Shown piece after piece: positions 37,201 through 47,400 of a stretch of DNA of 64,000 nt. The stretch is taken from positions 126,001 through 190,000 of the forward strand of contig JAQGDQ010000216.1 in assembly GCA_030141605.1 (NCBI GenBank). The letters run 5' to 3'. Positions within the stretch are counted from its first letter, which is position 1. Each line of letters begins with the position of its first letter. Origin of the DNA: Tubiluchus corallicola. Lineage: Eukaryota > Priapulida > Priapulimorpha > Priapulimorphida > Tubiluchidae. A program made the position numbers and the translations under genes. The notes beneath the pieces were generated by a model. It did not search any database. It was not told the DNA's origin and worked only from the letters and a program-made list of their open reading frames with translations.

Positions 37201-38241
37201 ATGCAGGGCTTAATACAGCGTTTGAAAAGTATTCGAAAGCAAAGCTATCTTAAGCGGAGCTTTAATAAGAAGTATGCTTTTATTGGTATAGGTAGTCACA
37301 GTATAGGCAACCTTTATCCTGTGATTAACTATTTAAGGGCTGAGCTAAAATATATCGTAACCAAAAGTGCTAAAAATGCAGAAACTATTGATTGCTATTT
37401 TCCCAATACTATTGGTACTAATAGCCTCGATACTGTTTTGAATGATCCTGAAATAGGAGGAATTTTTATATGTGCTAGCCCTGAATCACATTATCATTTA
37501 ACTAAGAAAGTGCTTTCAGCCGGGAAAAATGTATTTGTTGAAAAACCGCCTTGTATGACAGTTGAGGAGTTACATAGTTTAATAGAGGTTGAAAGCGGTT
37601 CTGATGGGATATGTATGGTGGGACTACAGAAGCGATATGCTCCCATTAACCAGGTGTTTAATAAAAAAAGCCTCTGTCCGCGTAGCTACAATTACAAATT
37701 CTTAACAGGTGCATACCCTGAGGGAAACCCTTTTATGGATATTTTTATTCACCCTGTAGATTTGGTAAACTTTCTGTTTGGAGGCGCAAGCATCTCTTCT
37801 GTTATAAAGAAAAAAGGCAGTGGTTCCATTACATCTTTTATACATCTGGTACATAAAAGTGGGGTGGTTGGCTCTCTTGAACTATCGACAGCGTATTCGT
37901 GGCAAAACTGCCTGGAGGAGATCACAGTAAATACTAAAAAAGGGATATACAGGGCAGTAAATACGGAAGAGTTGACATTTGAACCAAAGTCAGGGCAGAT
38001 ATTGAATATCCCTACTGAAAAAATATTTGGAAGGCCAAATAGATCTACAGCAATATTTTCGAAAAACAGGTTTAACCCGATTATTGAAAATAACAGAGTA
38101 TACAGCTCTGGATACTTTTCTGAAATTAAAAGCTTTATAGATATTTGTGAAAGTTCTGGGACGGTTAACTATTCTTCGCTATCATCGTGTGTAAATACAT
38201 ACAATACGTTGTTAGCAATAGAAAATGAAGATTATGTATAG
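37201..38241 (+). CDS. Gfo/Idh/MocA-type oxidoreductase (accessory cluster)
   Basis: 346 residues from ATG 37201 (a GTG at 37195 is also in frame). A 30-residue basic leader precedes the Rossmann start KYAFIGIGSHSIGNLYPVINYL, unusual for the family but like Gfo domains in some polysaccharide loci. The EKP loop is FVEKPPCMTVEEL. It lacks a Tat or Sec signal, so it is cytoplasmic. Its end overlaps the radical SAM gene by 17 bases, so the two are co-translated. A role in making an unusual sugar or modified metabolite is inference. Confidence 0.82.
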   Translation: MQGLIQRLKSIRKQSYLKRSFNKKYAFIGIGSHSIGNLYPVINYLRAELKYIVTKSAKNAETIDCYFPNTIGTNSLDTVLNDPEIGGIFICASPESHYHLTKKVLSAGKNVFVEKPPCMTVEELHSLIEVESGSDGICMVGLQKRYAPINQVFNKKSLCPRSYNYKFLTGAYPEGNPFMDIFIHPVDLVNFLFGGASISSVIKKKGSGSITSFIHLVHKSGVVGSLELSTAYSWQNCLEEITVNTKKGIYRAVNTEELTFEPKSGQILNIPTEKIFGRPNRSTAIFSKNRFNPIIENNRVYSSGYFSEIKSFIDICESSGTVNYSSLSSCVNTYNTLLAIENEDYV

Positions 38242-39454
38242 TGGTGCTGACTACCTTACCAGGGGCTTAAGATTTGTAAACAACATAGCCTTTCCCCATC
38301 GTAAAAAAATATCGTCCTTGATGATTTACGCATCCGAACTTTGTGATTCGGCTTGCAAGCACTGTCTGATATGGACAAAGCGCCCTGCAAAACATATCCC
38401 ATATGAAAAGATTGTGGAGGTTATGCAGAGCAGGTGTGTGGGCAAAAGCACCACTGTGGGGCTGGAGGGGGGAGAGTTCTTGCTGCATCCGGAGGCTGGC
38501 AAAATACTGAAATGGTTTTCAAAAAACCATCCTCGATTTGATATCCTATCAAACTGTCTGGCAGCAGATAATGTGATAGGGGCTGTAAAGAGATATCCTC
38601 CCATGCGCCTGTACCTCTCTTTGGATGGGAATAGAGACACATATAAATATATGAGGGGGAAAGATGGTTATGATAGCGTGTTGAAAGTGATAGAGGAGTG
38701 CAAGGACACTGTTCCTGTCTCTGTAATGTTCACACTCTCCCCCTATAACGACTTTGATGATCTTGCTCATGTGGCAGAAATATGTAAGCACTACGGAGTA
38801 GATATAAGGGTAGGAATCTATAACGATATTGATCTTTTTGATACTGTTGATAAAGCACATGAAACTAGAATTGGTGACTTAAAAACCACCACTCGACTAA
38901 ACTATAAAGAGGCAAAGACAAAGTTAAAAAAGAAGGCAGAGGAAAGACAATCAGCTTTTGACGAATTTCTATGTTGTGCAAAAGAGTCTTCCGGTAATGG
39001 AGAAGAGCCTGGTCAGTGTTTAAGCTTTCAGAAGCTTATTCCCAAGTCAATCAGAGATACCAGTGAAAACTTTGACTTTCTGTTACTATATGATGAGTGG
39101 CGAAAAAAACATATTAGCCTGAGGTGCTACAGTATACTGGATAGCCTTGTTATTCATCCTGATGGAGCTATTCCCATTTGTCAGAACCTGGGAGTGAAGC
39201 TTGGAAATATATTTGATAATACTTTGGATGAAATTTTCAACTCCGCCAACTCGCATAAAATGCAGAGTCAACATGTCAAAAACTGCAATAAGTGCTGGAT
39301 AAATTTCCACAGGAAATACGATATAGTTATGTTGAGAACACTTGAAAAGTTCCTCCCCAAAAAAGTAATCGAGTTTGTTTACGGAGAGTATCACTGGAGT
39401 AGTGACAAAAAAATGAGCTATAAAAATTATATGAAAAGTCACGACTGCAAATAG
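38225..39454 (+). CDS. Radical SAM/SPASM-like protein
   Basis: 409 residues. The radical SAM cluster motif CDSACKHC lies at about 40-47, followed by a GLEGGEFLLHPE loop in the GGEP position. A SPASM-like region follows: Cys in LRCYSILDSLVIHPDGAIPICQN, then NCNKCW (about 370). These bind extra [4Fe-4S] clusters. Proteins of this type modify peptides or sugars; no precursor peptide is visible next to it. It overlaps the Gfo/Idh gene by 17 bases and the partnership is likely functional. A repeat copy follows. Confidence 0.85.
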   Translation: MKIMYSGADYLTRGLRFVNNIAFPHRKKISSLMIYASELCDSACKHCLIWTKRPAKHIPYEKIVEVMQSRCVGKSTTVGLEGGEFLLHPEAGKILKWFSKNHPRFDILSNCLAADNVIGAVKRYPPMRLYLSLDGNRDTYKYMRGKDGYDSVLKVIEECKDTVPVSVMFTLSPYNDFDDLAHVAEICKHYGVDIRVGIYNDIDLFDTVDKAHETRIGDLKTTTRLNYKEAKTKLKKKAEERQSAFDEFLCCAKESSGNGEEPGQCLSFQKLIPKSIRDTSENFDFLLLYDEWRKKHISLRCYSILDSLVIHPDGAIPICQNLGVKLGNIFDNTLDEIFNSANSHKMQSQHVKNCNKCWINFHRKYDIVMLRTLEKFLPKKVIEFVYGEYHWSSDKKMSYKNYMKSHDCK

Positions 39455-39465
39455 AGAGACTGTTT

Positions 39466-39606
39466 TAGACTTTTGTAAGGAGAAGTATTTGGTTCAGGCT
39501 GAGGAAAAATTAGATAAAAATGTAGTATTACAGCGTAAATTAGGATGTTGAAGAAAAGGATTTTGACAAAAATAGTAGTAGAAAAGTGAGCTTTACGAAA
39601 GGTATC
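39466..39606 (-). repeat. Dispersed repeat copy R11 (reverse)
   Basis: TTAGACTTTTGTAAGG to GAGCTTTACGAAAGGTATC. It fills the convergent gap and its end reaches the stop codon of the D-threonine-aldolase-like gene (39605). The core is more diverged than in other copies. Confidence 0.7.
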
Positions 39607-40717
39607 ATACTGATATATAGCGGTCACGTGCTATTATTTTCCAATTTTTAGTTATTTGTCCTGATTCTGCAATCAAAGCTTCGCTGTAGAGTGCGCTGGT
39701 GGGGCAAATGTGGAATGGTACTCCATAAAAAATACTTCCCACTTCATATACTGAACTGTCAGGTACCTTTACCACAAGGTGCTCTTCACTTTGCCTCACT
39801 GGTATGGCATCAGGATTGTTTAAGAACACTACTCTGGGTAACGGAGTTTCTGCCGCAATAGCTTTATGTCCTAAGTCAAGACATAAATGATTTCCATTGA
39901 TAATTGATACCACCCGTGCCACCACTAATGCAGCGTAAACAAATCCGGATTCCCTATACTTATTACCGTATCTGTAATCCCACAGTACAGTAGTGCCGGG
40001 ACTACATATTGCATCGGGACTACATATGTGAACAGGAAATGTTGGTGAGCCACCAGCCACAAGCTCCACGTCACGCCCGAGACTGTTTTTGGTATGCTCT
40101 TTAAGTGAATACACCTCTTTAAAAGCATTATTGCATGCTTTTGTGCGCTCTTTAAGCGAAGGCATGTTTATATGTCCGTCATACGCATGAAGCCCTTTTA
40201 TGGCTATCCCTGGCAGTTCATTACACTTGCAAATAAGCGAACGTGCCTCACTCCCGGGTTTAATCCCACTTCTGTCCATGCCTACATTCAGGTCGATATA
40301 AACCTCTATTGCTCTCCCTGCCTCATAAAAAAGGTAGGAGAGGAGCTTCGCTGTTTTAAGGTTGTCTGTAAGCGTTGTAAACTTTGTCCCGGGGTATTTC
40401 AGAGATAACTGCAAAAGGCGGGACACTTTGGTATCTGTAGGCTGAAATGCAATAAAGGCCTCATTTGCACCTGACATCCCTACCATCTCTGCTTCTGCTA
40501 TGGTAGCGCATTTAAATCTCTTTATCCCCTCTTCAATTTGCAGCTCTACAATCTCCTTAATCTTATGGCTTTTAACGTGGGGCATAAGCTTGTGAGGACC
40601 CTCTGCGAGGCTAATCATACGGCGTATATTCTTGACAACGGCTCTCCTATATATAACTAACGAGGGGGTATCAATACTTACTTCATTGCTTAGCTTATAC
40701 TTGCTTTCAAATGACAT
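39605..40717 (-). CDS. D-threonine aldolase/alanine-racemase-fold PLP enzyme
   Basis: 370 residues of the D-TA family, fold-type III PLP enzymes that cleave or dehydrate D-3-hydroxy amino acids. The PLP Lys is in PHVKSHKIKE (about 46-55). DLNVGMDRSG (about 142-151) and GGSPTFPV are family signatures. The C-terminal metal site is VPFHICPTSALYSEA, with His and Cys. It begins 12 bases after the secreted-protein gene, so they form one transcript. The substrate is not certain. Confidence 0.85.
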   Translation of the reverse strand: MSFESKYKLSNEVSIDTPSLVIYRRAVVKNIRRMISLAEGPHKLMPHVKSHKIKEIVELQIEEGIKRFKCATIAEAEMVGMSGANEAFIAFQPTDTKVSRLLQLSLKYPGTKFTTLTDNLKTAKLLSYLFYEAGRAIEVYIDLNVGMDRSGIKPGSEARSLICKCNELPGIAIKGLHAYDGHINMPSLKERTKACNNAFKEVYSLKEHTKNSLGRDVELVAGGSPTFPVHICSPDAICSPGTTVLWDYRYGNKYRESGFVYAALVVARVVSIINGNHLCLDLGHKAIAAETPLPRVVFLNNPDAIPVRQSEEHLVVKVPDSSVYEVGSIFYGVPFHICPTSALYSEALIAESGQITKNWKIIARDRYISV

Positions 40718-40729
40718 TTATACACGTTC

Positions 40730-41554
40730 CTATGGGTGGCTTATAATATTAGGTCTGGGGGATTGTTTTACGTCAATATTTTTTATTATGCTACCTGTAG
40801 CTCCGCATGGGCCTTCAACCGTTGCCTCAATAATTCCATCACTAATCCAGTCTACCTCAATATAGTTGAACCCATCGCCTCCATTAATAATATTGGCATT
40901 GGTAGCCCTCCAGCTATAGCTTTCATAGGTGCCCTCTAGTTCATATCTGACAGTCTCTCCAACACAAGCCTCTGATTGAGATGTAATAAGCTTGGGTGAA
41001 AGAGAAGGTGGAGTACCCACAACTTTTATGTTGTCAAGCCTTGCCCACTGTGAAGATGATGGCCAGGCTTCTTTCCACTTTGTAGATAGCATGCAAACTA
41101 TCTTAATACTAAGAACCGAACCTTCAGGAAGAACAGGGGAAACTATCAGCTCGCTACCCCAAGGGGGCTTTAATTTCCTATACATAACATACTTTCTCCC
41201 GTCAACAGAGTAGTAAAATTTGATTTTGCTGGAGTTCCTGTCAAACAGTCTATTCATATATGCATTTAAACTTATGGAGACATCAGAGTGGCATGAGATA
41301 TCAATATCTTCACTTATCCATGTACTATTTTGAACATGCCGCCTGTACTTTTTTTTGACAATTACCTTACCAATAACATGCAGTTCTCCTGAGTAGACGA
41401 CCATTGTGCCACTTTTGGTACTAATTCCGGGCGGAACATCGCCATCATTGTAGCTATTAAAGTTCTCTTCCCATATATCAGTTTGTTGCCCAAATAGATA
41501 ATGTGTGGAGAGAAGTAGTGTTAATAGCAATAAAGCTCTGAGTGAATATTTCAT
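40730..41554 (-). CDS. Secreted protein, perhaps C-terminally truncated
   Basis: 274 residues with a signal peptide (about 1-22, ending YLFGQ). The first half looks like a jelly-roll domain (ENFNSYNDGDVPPGI ... KIKFYYSVDGRKYV). The second half is an Ig/PKD-like domain (EACVGETVRYELEG ... WRATNANI). It ends abruptly with IISHP, just where proteins of this type normally start another Ig-like domain or a secretion tail. The stop is 12 bases before the next gene, so a deletion may have joined them. Family unknown. Confidence 0.65.
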   Translation of the reverse strand: MKYSLRALLLLTLLLSTHYLFGQQTDIWEENFNSYNDGDVPPGISTKSGTMVVYSGELHVIGKVIVKKKYRRHVQNSTWISEDIDISCHSDVSISLNAYMNRLFDRNSSKIKFYYSVDGRKYVMYRKLKPPWGSELIVSPVLPEGSVLSIKIVCMLSTKWKEAWPSSSQWARLDNIKVVGTPPSLSPKLITSQSEACVGETVRYELEGTYESYSWRATNANIINGGDGFNYIEVDWISDGIIEATVEGPCGATGSIIKNIDVKQSPRPNIISHP

Positions 41555-41710
41555 ATCAATAGTAAAGCTTAGGTTTTTTTATCTTTGGTTTTGTTATTTT
41601 GTTCTACATGTTGATGTTTACTTAAAACGCTTATCTCCCCTTACTTGTTGTAGGTTTGTAGTAAATTATTTGCAACTTTATACATAAATAGGTGCTTTTA
41701 TCACTTGGAG

Positions 41711-41833
41711 TCACTATCTTTTCGAACTCCATTTTTGCCAAAACTTCTTTTCAGTACCCTCGCTTATGCCTGTACACTGTGATTTTTGTTAAGTTTTTTC
41801 AATACGAGCCAGAGTTTTTCTTTGTAATTGTCT
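41711..41833 (+). repeat. Dispersed repeat copy R12 (forward, diverged)
   Basis: The CCATTTTTGCCAAAACTTCTTTTCAG start and TTTTTTCAATACGAGCCAGAG end still align with the family, but both ends are eroded. It lies in the 392-base divergent gap before gpmI; I see nothing else there. Confidence 0.55.
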
Positions 41834-41946
41834 ATGATGGGTGACTTAATCTCAGTCTTTTATAAATCAAATTTTTATATCATTTCCGAAAAAGCTATTT
41901 TCGCAGAGTTTTGGAGATATATAATTTTAAGTAAAAAAGACGGACG

Positions 41947-43479
41947 ATGGCATATGTAAAAAAAGCGCTGCTGATGATACTTGATGGCTGGGGTATTGGC
42001 AATAAAGGGGTTTCGGATGTTATTTCGAGTACACCTACTCCTTTTATGGATCATTTATGGAAAAATTATCCCCACAGCCAATTGCTCACTTCTGGTGAAA
42101 ATGTAGGGTTACCTGACGGACAGATGGGGAACTCGGAGGTGGGGCATTTGAATATTGGTGCGGGAAGAGTTGTTTATCAAGATCTTGTGAGAATAAATAA
42201 AGCTATACAGGATAAATCACTTTGGGACAATACGCAAATACTGAAAGCGTGCAACTATGCTAAAAAGAGTAATAAGCAAGTACACTTGATAGGGCTGGTG
42301 GGCGATGGGGGAGTACATGCCCTGAGCTTTCACATGCACGCCTTGGCAAAAGTAGCTACTGATATGGGGCTGGAAAGGGTGTTTGTTCATGGGCTTACTG
42401 ACGGAAGAGATACAGATCCGCGTTCAGGGTATGATTTTGTAAAGAAGGATATAGAGGCATTAAAACAGACAAATGCGAGAATTGCTTCAATAGTAGGGCG
42501 TTATTATGGAATGGATAGGGACAACAACTGGAACAGGATAAAGCTCGCCTACGATCTCTACACTAAAGGAAAAGGAAAGAAGACAGAAAGTTTATTAGAT
42601 GCAATTGAGGAGTCGTATAATGAAGGTGTAACAGATGAGTTTATAAAACCGATAGTTGTAACGAATAGTTTGGGGGAGCCGCTGACGACAATAAAAGAGG
42701 GAGATGTGGTAATATGCTTTAACTATCGCACTGACCGTTTACGTCAGATGACAATTGCATTTACGCAGGAAGAGCACCATGAGGAGAATATGCATACTAT
42801 GCCTTTGGAGTGGTATACAATGACTTGCTATAATGCAAATTTTAAAGGTGTAGGTGCTATTTTTGATAAGGAAAATGTAGCAAATACGATAGGAGAAGTA
42901 GTTTCCAAGGCAGGGTTAAATCAGATACGTATTGCCGAGACGGAAAAATTTGCTCATGTTACTTTTTTCTTCTCAGGGGGGCGTGAAGCTGAATTTAAAG
43001 GGGAAAAAAGAATTCTTATCCCATCTCCTAAGGTTGCGACTTATGATCTAAAGCCGGAAATGTCGGCGCCTGAAGTAAAAGAGGCTGTTATTACTGAGCT
43101 AAATGCTAATTCGGCTGAATTTATATGCCTGAATTTTGCAAATGGGGATATGGTTGGGCATACCGGAATCTACTCCGCAATTGAGGCTGCTGTAAAAGTT
43201 ATTGACCGGTGTGTTAAGGATGTTGTTGAGGCAGCCCGTGCCAACGATTATGATGTGATAATTATTGCTGATCATGGTAATGCTGATAATGCTGTGAATC
43301 CTGATGGTAGCGAAAATACAGCCCATTCGCTAAATCCTGTACCGTTCATATGGGTAGCCGATAATAGGGAACAGCGGGTTAGCAACGGTATTTTGGCAGA
43401 TGTTGCTCCAACTCTATTGTCTATAATGGGGCTTGAAATTCCCAAAGAGATGAAAGGGAAAATACTTATTAATAATTAA
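41947..43479 (+). CDS. gpmI: 2,3-bisphosphoglycerate-independent phosphoglycerate mutase
   Basis: It interconverts 3- and 2-phosphoglycerate in glycolysis and gluconeogenesis. It has 510 residues. The metal site Asp13 in LDGWG and the catalytic Ser63 in [13 protein letters not shown] are present, as are the [10 protein letters not shown] loop and the C-terminal DHGNADNA metal ligands. Full length, alkaline-phosphatase superfamily. A DUF3109 gene follows after 32 bases. Confidence 0.96.
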   Translation: MAYVKKALLMILDGWGIGNKGVSDVISSTPTPFMDHLWKNYPHSQLLTSGENVGLPDGQMGNSEVGHLNIGAGRVVYQDLVRINKAIQDKSLWDNTQILKACNYAKKSNKQVHLIGLVGDGGVHALSFHMHALAKVATDMGLERVFVHGLTDGRDTDPRSGYDFVKKDIEALKQTNARIASIVGRYYGMDRDNNWNRIKLAYDLYTKGKGKKTESLLDAIEESYNEGVTDEFIKPIVVTNSLGEPLTTIKEGDVVICFNYRTDRLRQMTIAFTQEEHHEENMHTMPLEWYTMTCYNANFKGVGAIFDKENVANTIGEVVSKAGLNQIRIAETEKFAHVTFFFSGGREAEFKGEKRILIPSPKVATYDLKPEMSAPEVKEAVITELNANSAEFICLNFANGDMVGHTGIYSAIEAAVKVIDRCVKDVVEAARANDYDVIIIADHGNADNAVNPDGSENTAHSLNPVPFIWVADNREQRVSNGILADVAPTLLSIMGLEIPKEMKGKILINN

Positions 43480-43511
43480 AGAGTTCCCGGACGGATATTT
43501 AGAGTGAACAG

Positions 43512-44087
43512 GTGTTAGAGATAGGCAAAACATTGTTGAGCATAGATATTCTGGAGAAGGAATTCTGTTGTACTCTTTTTGATTGTAAAGGAGTGTGTTG
43601 TGTAGAGGGCGACTCTGGAGCGCCCATAACCGAAGAGGAGGCTGGCATTATTGAAAAGATATTTCCTGCTATAGTGCCATATCTTTCTGAGCAGAATCGT
43701 GAAGAGATATCTAATCAGGGATTTTCGCTGACAGATAGTGATGGAGATTTGGTGACCCCTACAATTGGGGGCAAAGATTGCGTATACTCTTTTAGAGATG
43801 AAAGAGGGGTTACGAGATGTGCTATAGAAAAAGCATTTGTCGAGGGGGAAACGGAGTTTATAAAGCCAGTGTCATGTCATTTATTCCCGATAAGAATAAC
43901 TGAATATAAAAGTTTTGACGCTGTTAACTATCAACAGTTGGATATATGTAAGCCTGGACGTATTTGTGGACAGAAAAAGGGAGTGCAGCTGTGGAAGTTC
44001 TTAAAAGAGCCACTTATACGCAAGTATGGTAAAGAGTGGTATTGTGAATTGAAAAAAGCTGCAATGCTTTATAATAAGAGGGATTAG
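43512..44087 (+). CDS. DUF3109 (YkgJ-like Cys cluster) protein
   Basis: 191 residues, starting with GTG at 43512; no ATG is near. Cys-rich segments EFCCTLFDCKGVCCVEGD (about 18-35), KDCVYSF, RCAIEKAF and the later PVSCHLFP and LDICKPGRICG would form metal or Fe-S sites, as in the family. Conserved in Bacteroidota but of unknown function. It sits 32 bases after gpmI on the same strand, probably co-transcribed. Confidence 0.85.
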   Translation: MLEIGKTLLSIDILEKEFCCTLFDCKGVCCVEGDSGAPITEEEAGIIEKIFPAIVPYLSEQNREEISNQGFSLTDSDGDLVTPTIGGKDCVYSFRDERGVTRCAIEKAFVEGETEFIKPVSCHLFPIRITEYKSFDAVNYQQLDICKPGRICGQKKGVQLWKFLKEPLIRKYGKEWYCELKKAAMLYNKRD

Positions 44088-44227
44088 CAAAGCTTGTACT
44101 TGTTCGAGCAAAAGGAACACCAAGCCGTGCTTTACAAGTCAACCATAGGAACATAGTCTTATAGTTGGATGCCCCCGACGATTTAATCAATGGGTTTGAA
44201 ATTTATTTTTAATTTGCATCTGATTTT

Positions 44228-44358
44228 AAGTACTTGCAAGTTTTGAGTCAGATTAAGGAAAAACTTGATGAAAAATCGCAATCTATTGATGCAAGTAAAG
44301 ATTTTGAAAAGAGGTTTGATAAAAATGTTAATAAAAAGATAGGCTTTGCAAACGCCTC
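44228..44358 (-). repeat. Dispersed repeat copy R13 (reverse)
   Basis: From AAGTACTTGCAAG to GGCTTTGCAAACGCCTC, with GATGAAAAATCGCAATCTATTGATGCAAG inside. It lies in the 320-base gap between DUF3109 and folE. The 140 bases before it hold nothing I recognise. Confidence 0.8.
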
Positions 44359-44407
44359 GATTTATAATAAACAGTTTGGAGGTAGAACTTACTATACATA
44401 ATTTGTA

Positions 44408-45034
44408 ATGAAATTTTCGCTAAACAAAAAAGGTAATAAAGGGTACAGTAAAATAGAGCATTATGATAGTGACAGCACAACAGAGCTCGCTTCCAGATAT
44501 AAAGACATATTGGGATTGATAGGAGAAGATACTGACCGGGAGGGGTTAAAGCAGACGCCACTTCGTGCGGCTAAAGCTATTCAATTTCTCACACAGGGGT
44601 ACAGTATGGAGCCTGATGAGATATTGAGATCGGCCAAGTTTAAGGAAGAGTGCAGTCAGATGGTTATTATTAAAGATATTGAGTTGTTCTCTATGTGCGA
44701 ACACCATATGCTTCCATTTTTTGGGAAGGTACACGTTGCATATATTTCCAACGGGTATATAACGGGGCTGAGCAAGATTGCACGTATAGTGGAGGCTTAT
44801 TCTCGCCGGTTACAGGTGCAGGAGAGGCTTACAACACAGATAAAAGAGTGTGTTGTACGTGCTCTGAGTCCACTTGGTGTAGCGGTTATTATCGAAGCTA
44901 AGCACATGTGTATGACAATGAGAGGGGTGGAAAAGCAAAATTCTGTAACCACAACTTCTGATTTTACAGGAGCTTTTGAAAAAAAAGCTACTCGTGAGGA
45001 GTTTATACGTCTTACGAGCTCGAGCCTTTTATAA
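44408..45034 (+). CDS. folE: GTP cyclohydrolase I
   Basis: FolE opens GTP to dihydroneopterin triphosphate, the first step of folate synthesis. It has 208 residues. The zinc site is Cys97 and His99/100 in [13 protein letters not shown], with Cys168 in KHMCMTMRG. The catalytic loop [22 protein letters not shown] is intact. Together with folB and folK at 17 kb, three folate steps are encoded in the window but not clustered. Confidence 0.96.
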   Translation: MKFSLNKKGNKGYSKIEHYDSDSTTELASRYKDILGLIGEDTDREGLKQTPLRAAKAIQFLTQGYSMEPDEILRSAKFKEECSQMVIIKDIELFSMCEHHMLPFFGKVHVAYISNGYITGLSKIARIVEAYSRRLQVQERLTTQIKECVVRALSPLGVAVIIEAKHMCMTMRGVEKQNSVTTTSDFTGAFEKKATREEFIRLTSSSLL

Positions 45035-45075
45035 GGGCATTGTTCTGTATTCCATATTTCTTTGAGGTTACATTA

Positions 45076-45205
45076 TGAGATCTTTGCAAAACCTATTTTT
45101 TGTTGTTTTCATCAAAACTTTCATTATATGCCAGCAAGCTGCGGTTACTCATCGATTTTTTCTTAACCGAACTAAACCAAAATATTTTGCCTTGCGAAGG
45201 GCTTA
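45076..45205 (+). repeat. Dispersed repeat copy R14 (forward), 3-bp flank TTA
   Basis: A 130-bp copy. It begins TGAGATCTTTGCAAAACC, has the GCAAGCTGCGGTTACTCATCGATTTTTTC core and ends CCTTGCGAAGGGCTTA. TTA lies on both sides (45073-45075 and 45206-45208). It lies between folE and galE. Confidence 0.88.
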
Positions 45206-45293
45206 TTATTTAAATGAAATAGATTAGGGAAGTATTTCTATTTGGAAGATAATACCTACTTTTAATGTTTCCTTTTAATAAGAGTTTTGCAAT

Positions 45294-46322
45294 ATGAATA
45301 AACAGGTTTTGGTTACAGGAGGAACGGGTTATATTGGTTCACATACTGTTGTAGAGCTACAGGAGTCAGGTTTTAACGTTATTATTATTGATGACCTGTC
45401 CAACTCGACTGCGGAGGTTGTAGATAATATTGAAAAGATAACAGGTATACGACCTGTTTTTGAGCAGTTTAATCTTCAGGATACCGCTAGGTTGAACAAT
45501 TTTTTTAAACGTTATGACCGTATTGATACCGTCATACATTTTGCAGCCAGCAAAGCGGTAGAAGAGTCGATAGATAAACCATTATTGTATTATCGTAATA
45601 ATATTGTTTCCCTTATAAACTTGATGGATTGCATATCTGCCTATGATGTGCCTAATATGGTATTCTCTTCCTCGTGTACCGTTTATGGTCAGCCTGAGCA
45701 ACTGCCTGTTGATGAGTGTACTCCGCGTAAGGAGGCAGAGTCTCCTTATGGAAATACTAAAGCAATATGCGAAGATGTTATTAGGGATGCGGTGAGGGCA
45801 AATAGTAGAGTGGGGGCTGTGTCTCTACGTTATTTCAACCCCATAGGTGCTCATCCTTCTGCTTTGATAGGCGAATTGCCACGGGGAGTTCCTAGCAACC
45901 TTGTCCCTTTTATTATGCAGTCGGCATCAGGTGTGAGGGGACGGCTGAGTGTTTTTGGGGACGATTACAAGACACCGGATGGTAGCTGTATACGTGATTT
46001 TATAAATGTTGTTGACCTTGCCAAGGCACATGTGGCAGCTATTGGTTATCTGCAAAAACAGACTGATAGAGAGAGGTATGAGCCTTTTAATGTGGGTACA
46101 GGCAGCGGAGTTTCTGTGTTGGAGTTGGTAAATAGGTTTGAAGAGGTATCAGGTATTAAGTTGGATTATAAGGTTGTGGGAAGACGTGCTGGAGATATTG
46201 AAAAGATATTTGCAGATACACGGAGAGCAAATGAGGTATTAGGCTGGAAAGCAGATACTCCATTGGAAGAGACCTTGTTGTCTGCGTGGGCATGGGAAAA
46301 AAATATCAGAAATATAAAATAA
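45294..46322 (+). CDS. galE: UDP-glucose 4-epimerase
   Basis: It interconverts UDP-glucose and UDP-galactose for cell-surface sugars and galactose use. It has 342 residues of the SDR fold. The NAD motif is TGGTGYIGSH (7-16). The catalytic Ser is in FSSSCTVYG and Tyr-x3-Lys in SPYGNTKAI. The C-terminal DFINVVDLAKAH is family typical. rfbB starts 8 bases after the stop; one operon of nucleotide-sugar enzymes. Confidence 0.94.
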   Translation: MNKQVLVTGGTGYIGSHTVVELQESGFNVIIIDDLSNSTAEVVDNIEKITGIRPVFEQFNLQDTARLNNFFKRYDRIDTVIHFAASKAVEESIDKPLLYYRNNIVSLINLMDCISAYDVPNMVFSSSCTVYGQPEQLPVDECTPRKEAESPYGNTKAICEDVIRDAVRANSRVGAVSLRYFNPIGAHPSALIGELPRGVPSNLVPFIMQSASGVRGRLSVFGDDYKTPDGSCIRDFINVVDLAKAHVAAIGYLQKQTDRERYEPFNVGTGSGVSVLELVNRFEEVSGIKLDYKVVGRRAGDIEKIFADTRRANEVLGWKADTPLEETLLSAWAWEKNIRNIK

Positions 46323-46329
46323 AGAGCGT

Positions 46330-47385
46330 GTGAAAAAAAGCATTTTAATCACAGGAGGAGCCGGTTTTATTGGGTGTCATGTGGTGAGTCGGTTTGTCCC
46401 TTTGTACCCTGACTATAAAATTGTAAATCTTGACGCTCTTACGTATGCTGGGAATCTTGAAAACTTGAAAGGAGTTGAGGGGGAGAGCAACTATATTTTC
46501 GCAAAAGGAGATGTTACAGATAGTGGCTTCATTGATACTCTTTTTGGGCAACATAAGTTTGATGCAGTGATTCATCTTGCTGCTGAGTCACATGTAGACA
46601 GGTCGATGATAGACCCGATGGCTTTTGTAATGACAAATATCGTTGGTACTGTAACCCTGCTGAATGCAGCGCGTAAGCACTGGGGAGGTAGCTACGAAAA
46701 TAAGGTGTTTTATCATGTCTCTACTGACGAGGTGTATGGTTCTTTAGGAGAGACGGGACTTTTTACCGAAAATACGGCATATGATCCCAAAAGCCCTTAT
46801 TCCGCATCGAAAGCAAGCTCCGATCACCTGGTAAGGGCGTACCATAACACTTACGGACTACCTATTGTAATATCAAATTGTTCAAATAATTATGGTCCTA
46901 ATCAATTTCCTGAGAAACTTATCCCCCTTGTGATAAATAATATGGTTAGCAATGTGGATATTCCTGTTTATGGAAATGGAGAGAATGTCAGGGACTGGTT
47001 GTATGTTAAAGATCACGCATCCGCAATAGACACAATTTTTCACAATGGGGTTATTGGTGAAACCTACAATATAGGGGGAGATAGTGAATGGACAAATATT
47101 GCACTTGTCAGAAAGTTGTGTGAGATTATGGATCGGAAAATGGACAAGGAGGATGGAACATTTGCGAAGCTTATCACTTTTGTAAAAGATCGTGCGGGGC
47201 ATGACCTTCGCTATGCTATCGATTCTTCTAAGCTGAAAGATGAGCTTGGCTGGAAACCATCTTTAAGGTTTGAAGAGGGAATTGAGAAGACTGTAGATTG
47301 GTACCTCTCCAATCGGGAGTGGATGAGCAATGTTGTGTCGGGAGAGTATGTAAGATACTATGATCAGCAGTATAAAAAGCGATAA
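46330..47385 (+). CDS. rfbB: dTDP-glucose 4,6-dehydratase
   Basis: It makes dTDP-4-keto-6-deoxyglucose, the precursor of dTDP-rhamnose and related sugars. It has 351 residues and a GTG start (46330); no better ATG is near. The NAD motif TGGAGFIGCH, the STDEVYGSLG segment with its catalytic Asp-Glu pair, Tyr-x3-Lys in SPYSASKA and the NNYGPNQFPEKLIP stretch are diagnostic. No rfbA, C or D lies in the window. Confidence 0.94.
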   Translation: MKKSILITGGAGFIGCHVVSRFVPLYPDYKIVNLDALTYAGNLENLKGVEGESNYIFAKGDVTDSGFIDTLFGQHKFDAVIHLAAESHVDRSMIDPMAFVMTNIVGTVTLLNAARKHWGGSYENKVFYHVSTDEVYGSLGETGLFTENTAYDPKSPYSASKASSDHLVRAYHNTYGLPIVISNCSNNYGPNQFPEKLIPLVINNMVSNVDIPVYGNGENVRDWLYVKDHASAIDTIFHNGVIGETYNIGGDSEWTNIALVRKLCEIMDRKMDKEDGTFAKLITFVKDRAGHDLRYAIDSSKLKDELGWKPSLRFEEGIEKTVDWYLSNREWMSNVVSGEYVRYYDQQYKKR

Positions 47386-47400
47386 CAACATATAACTTTT

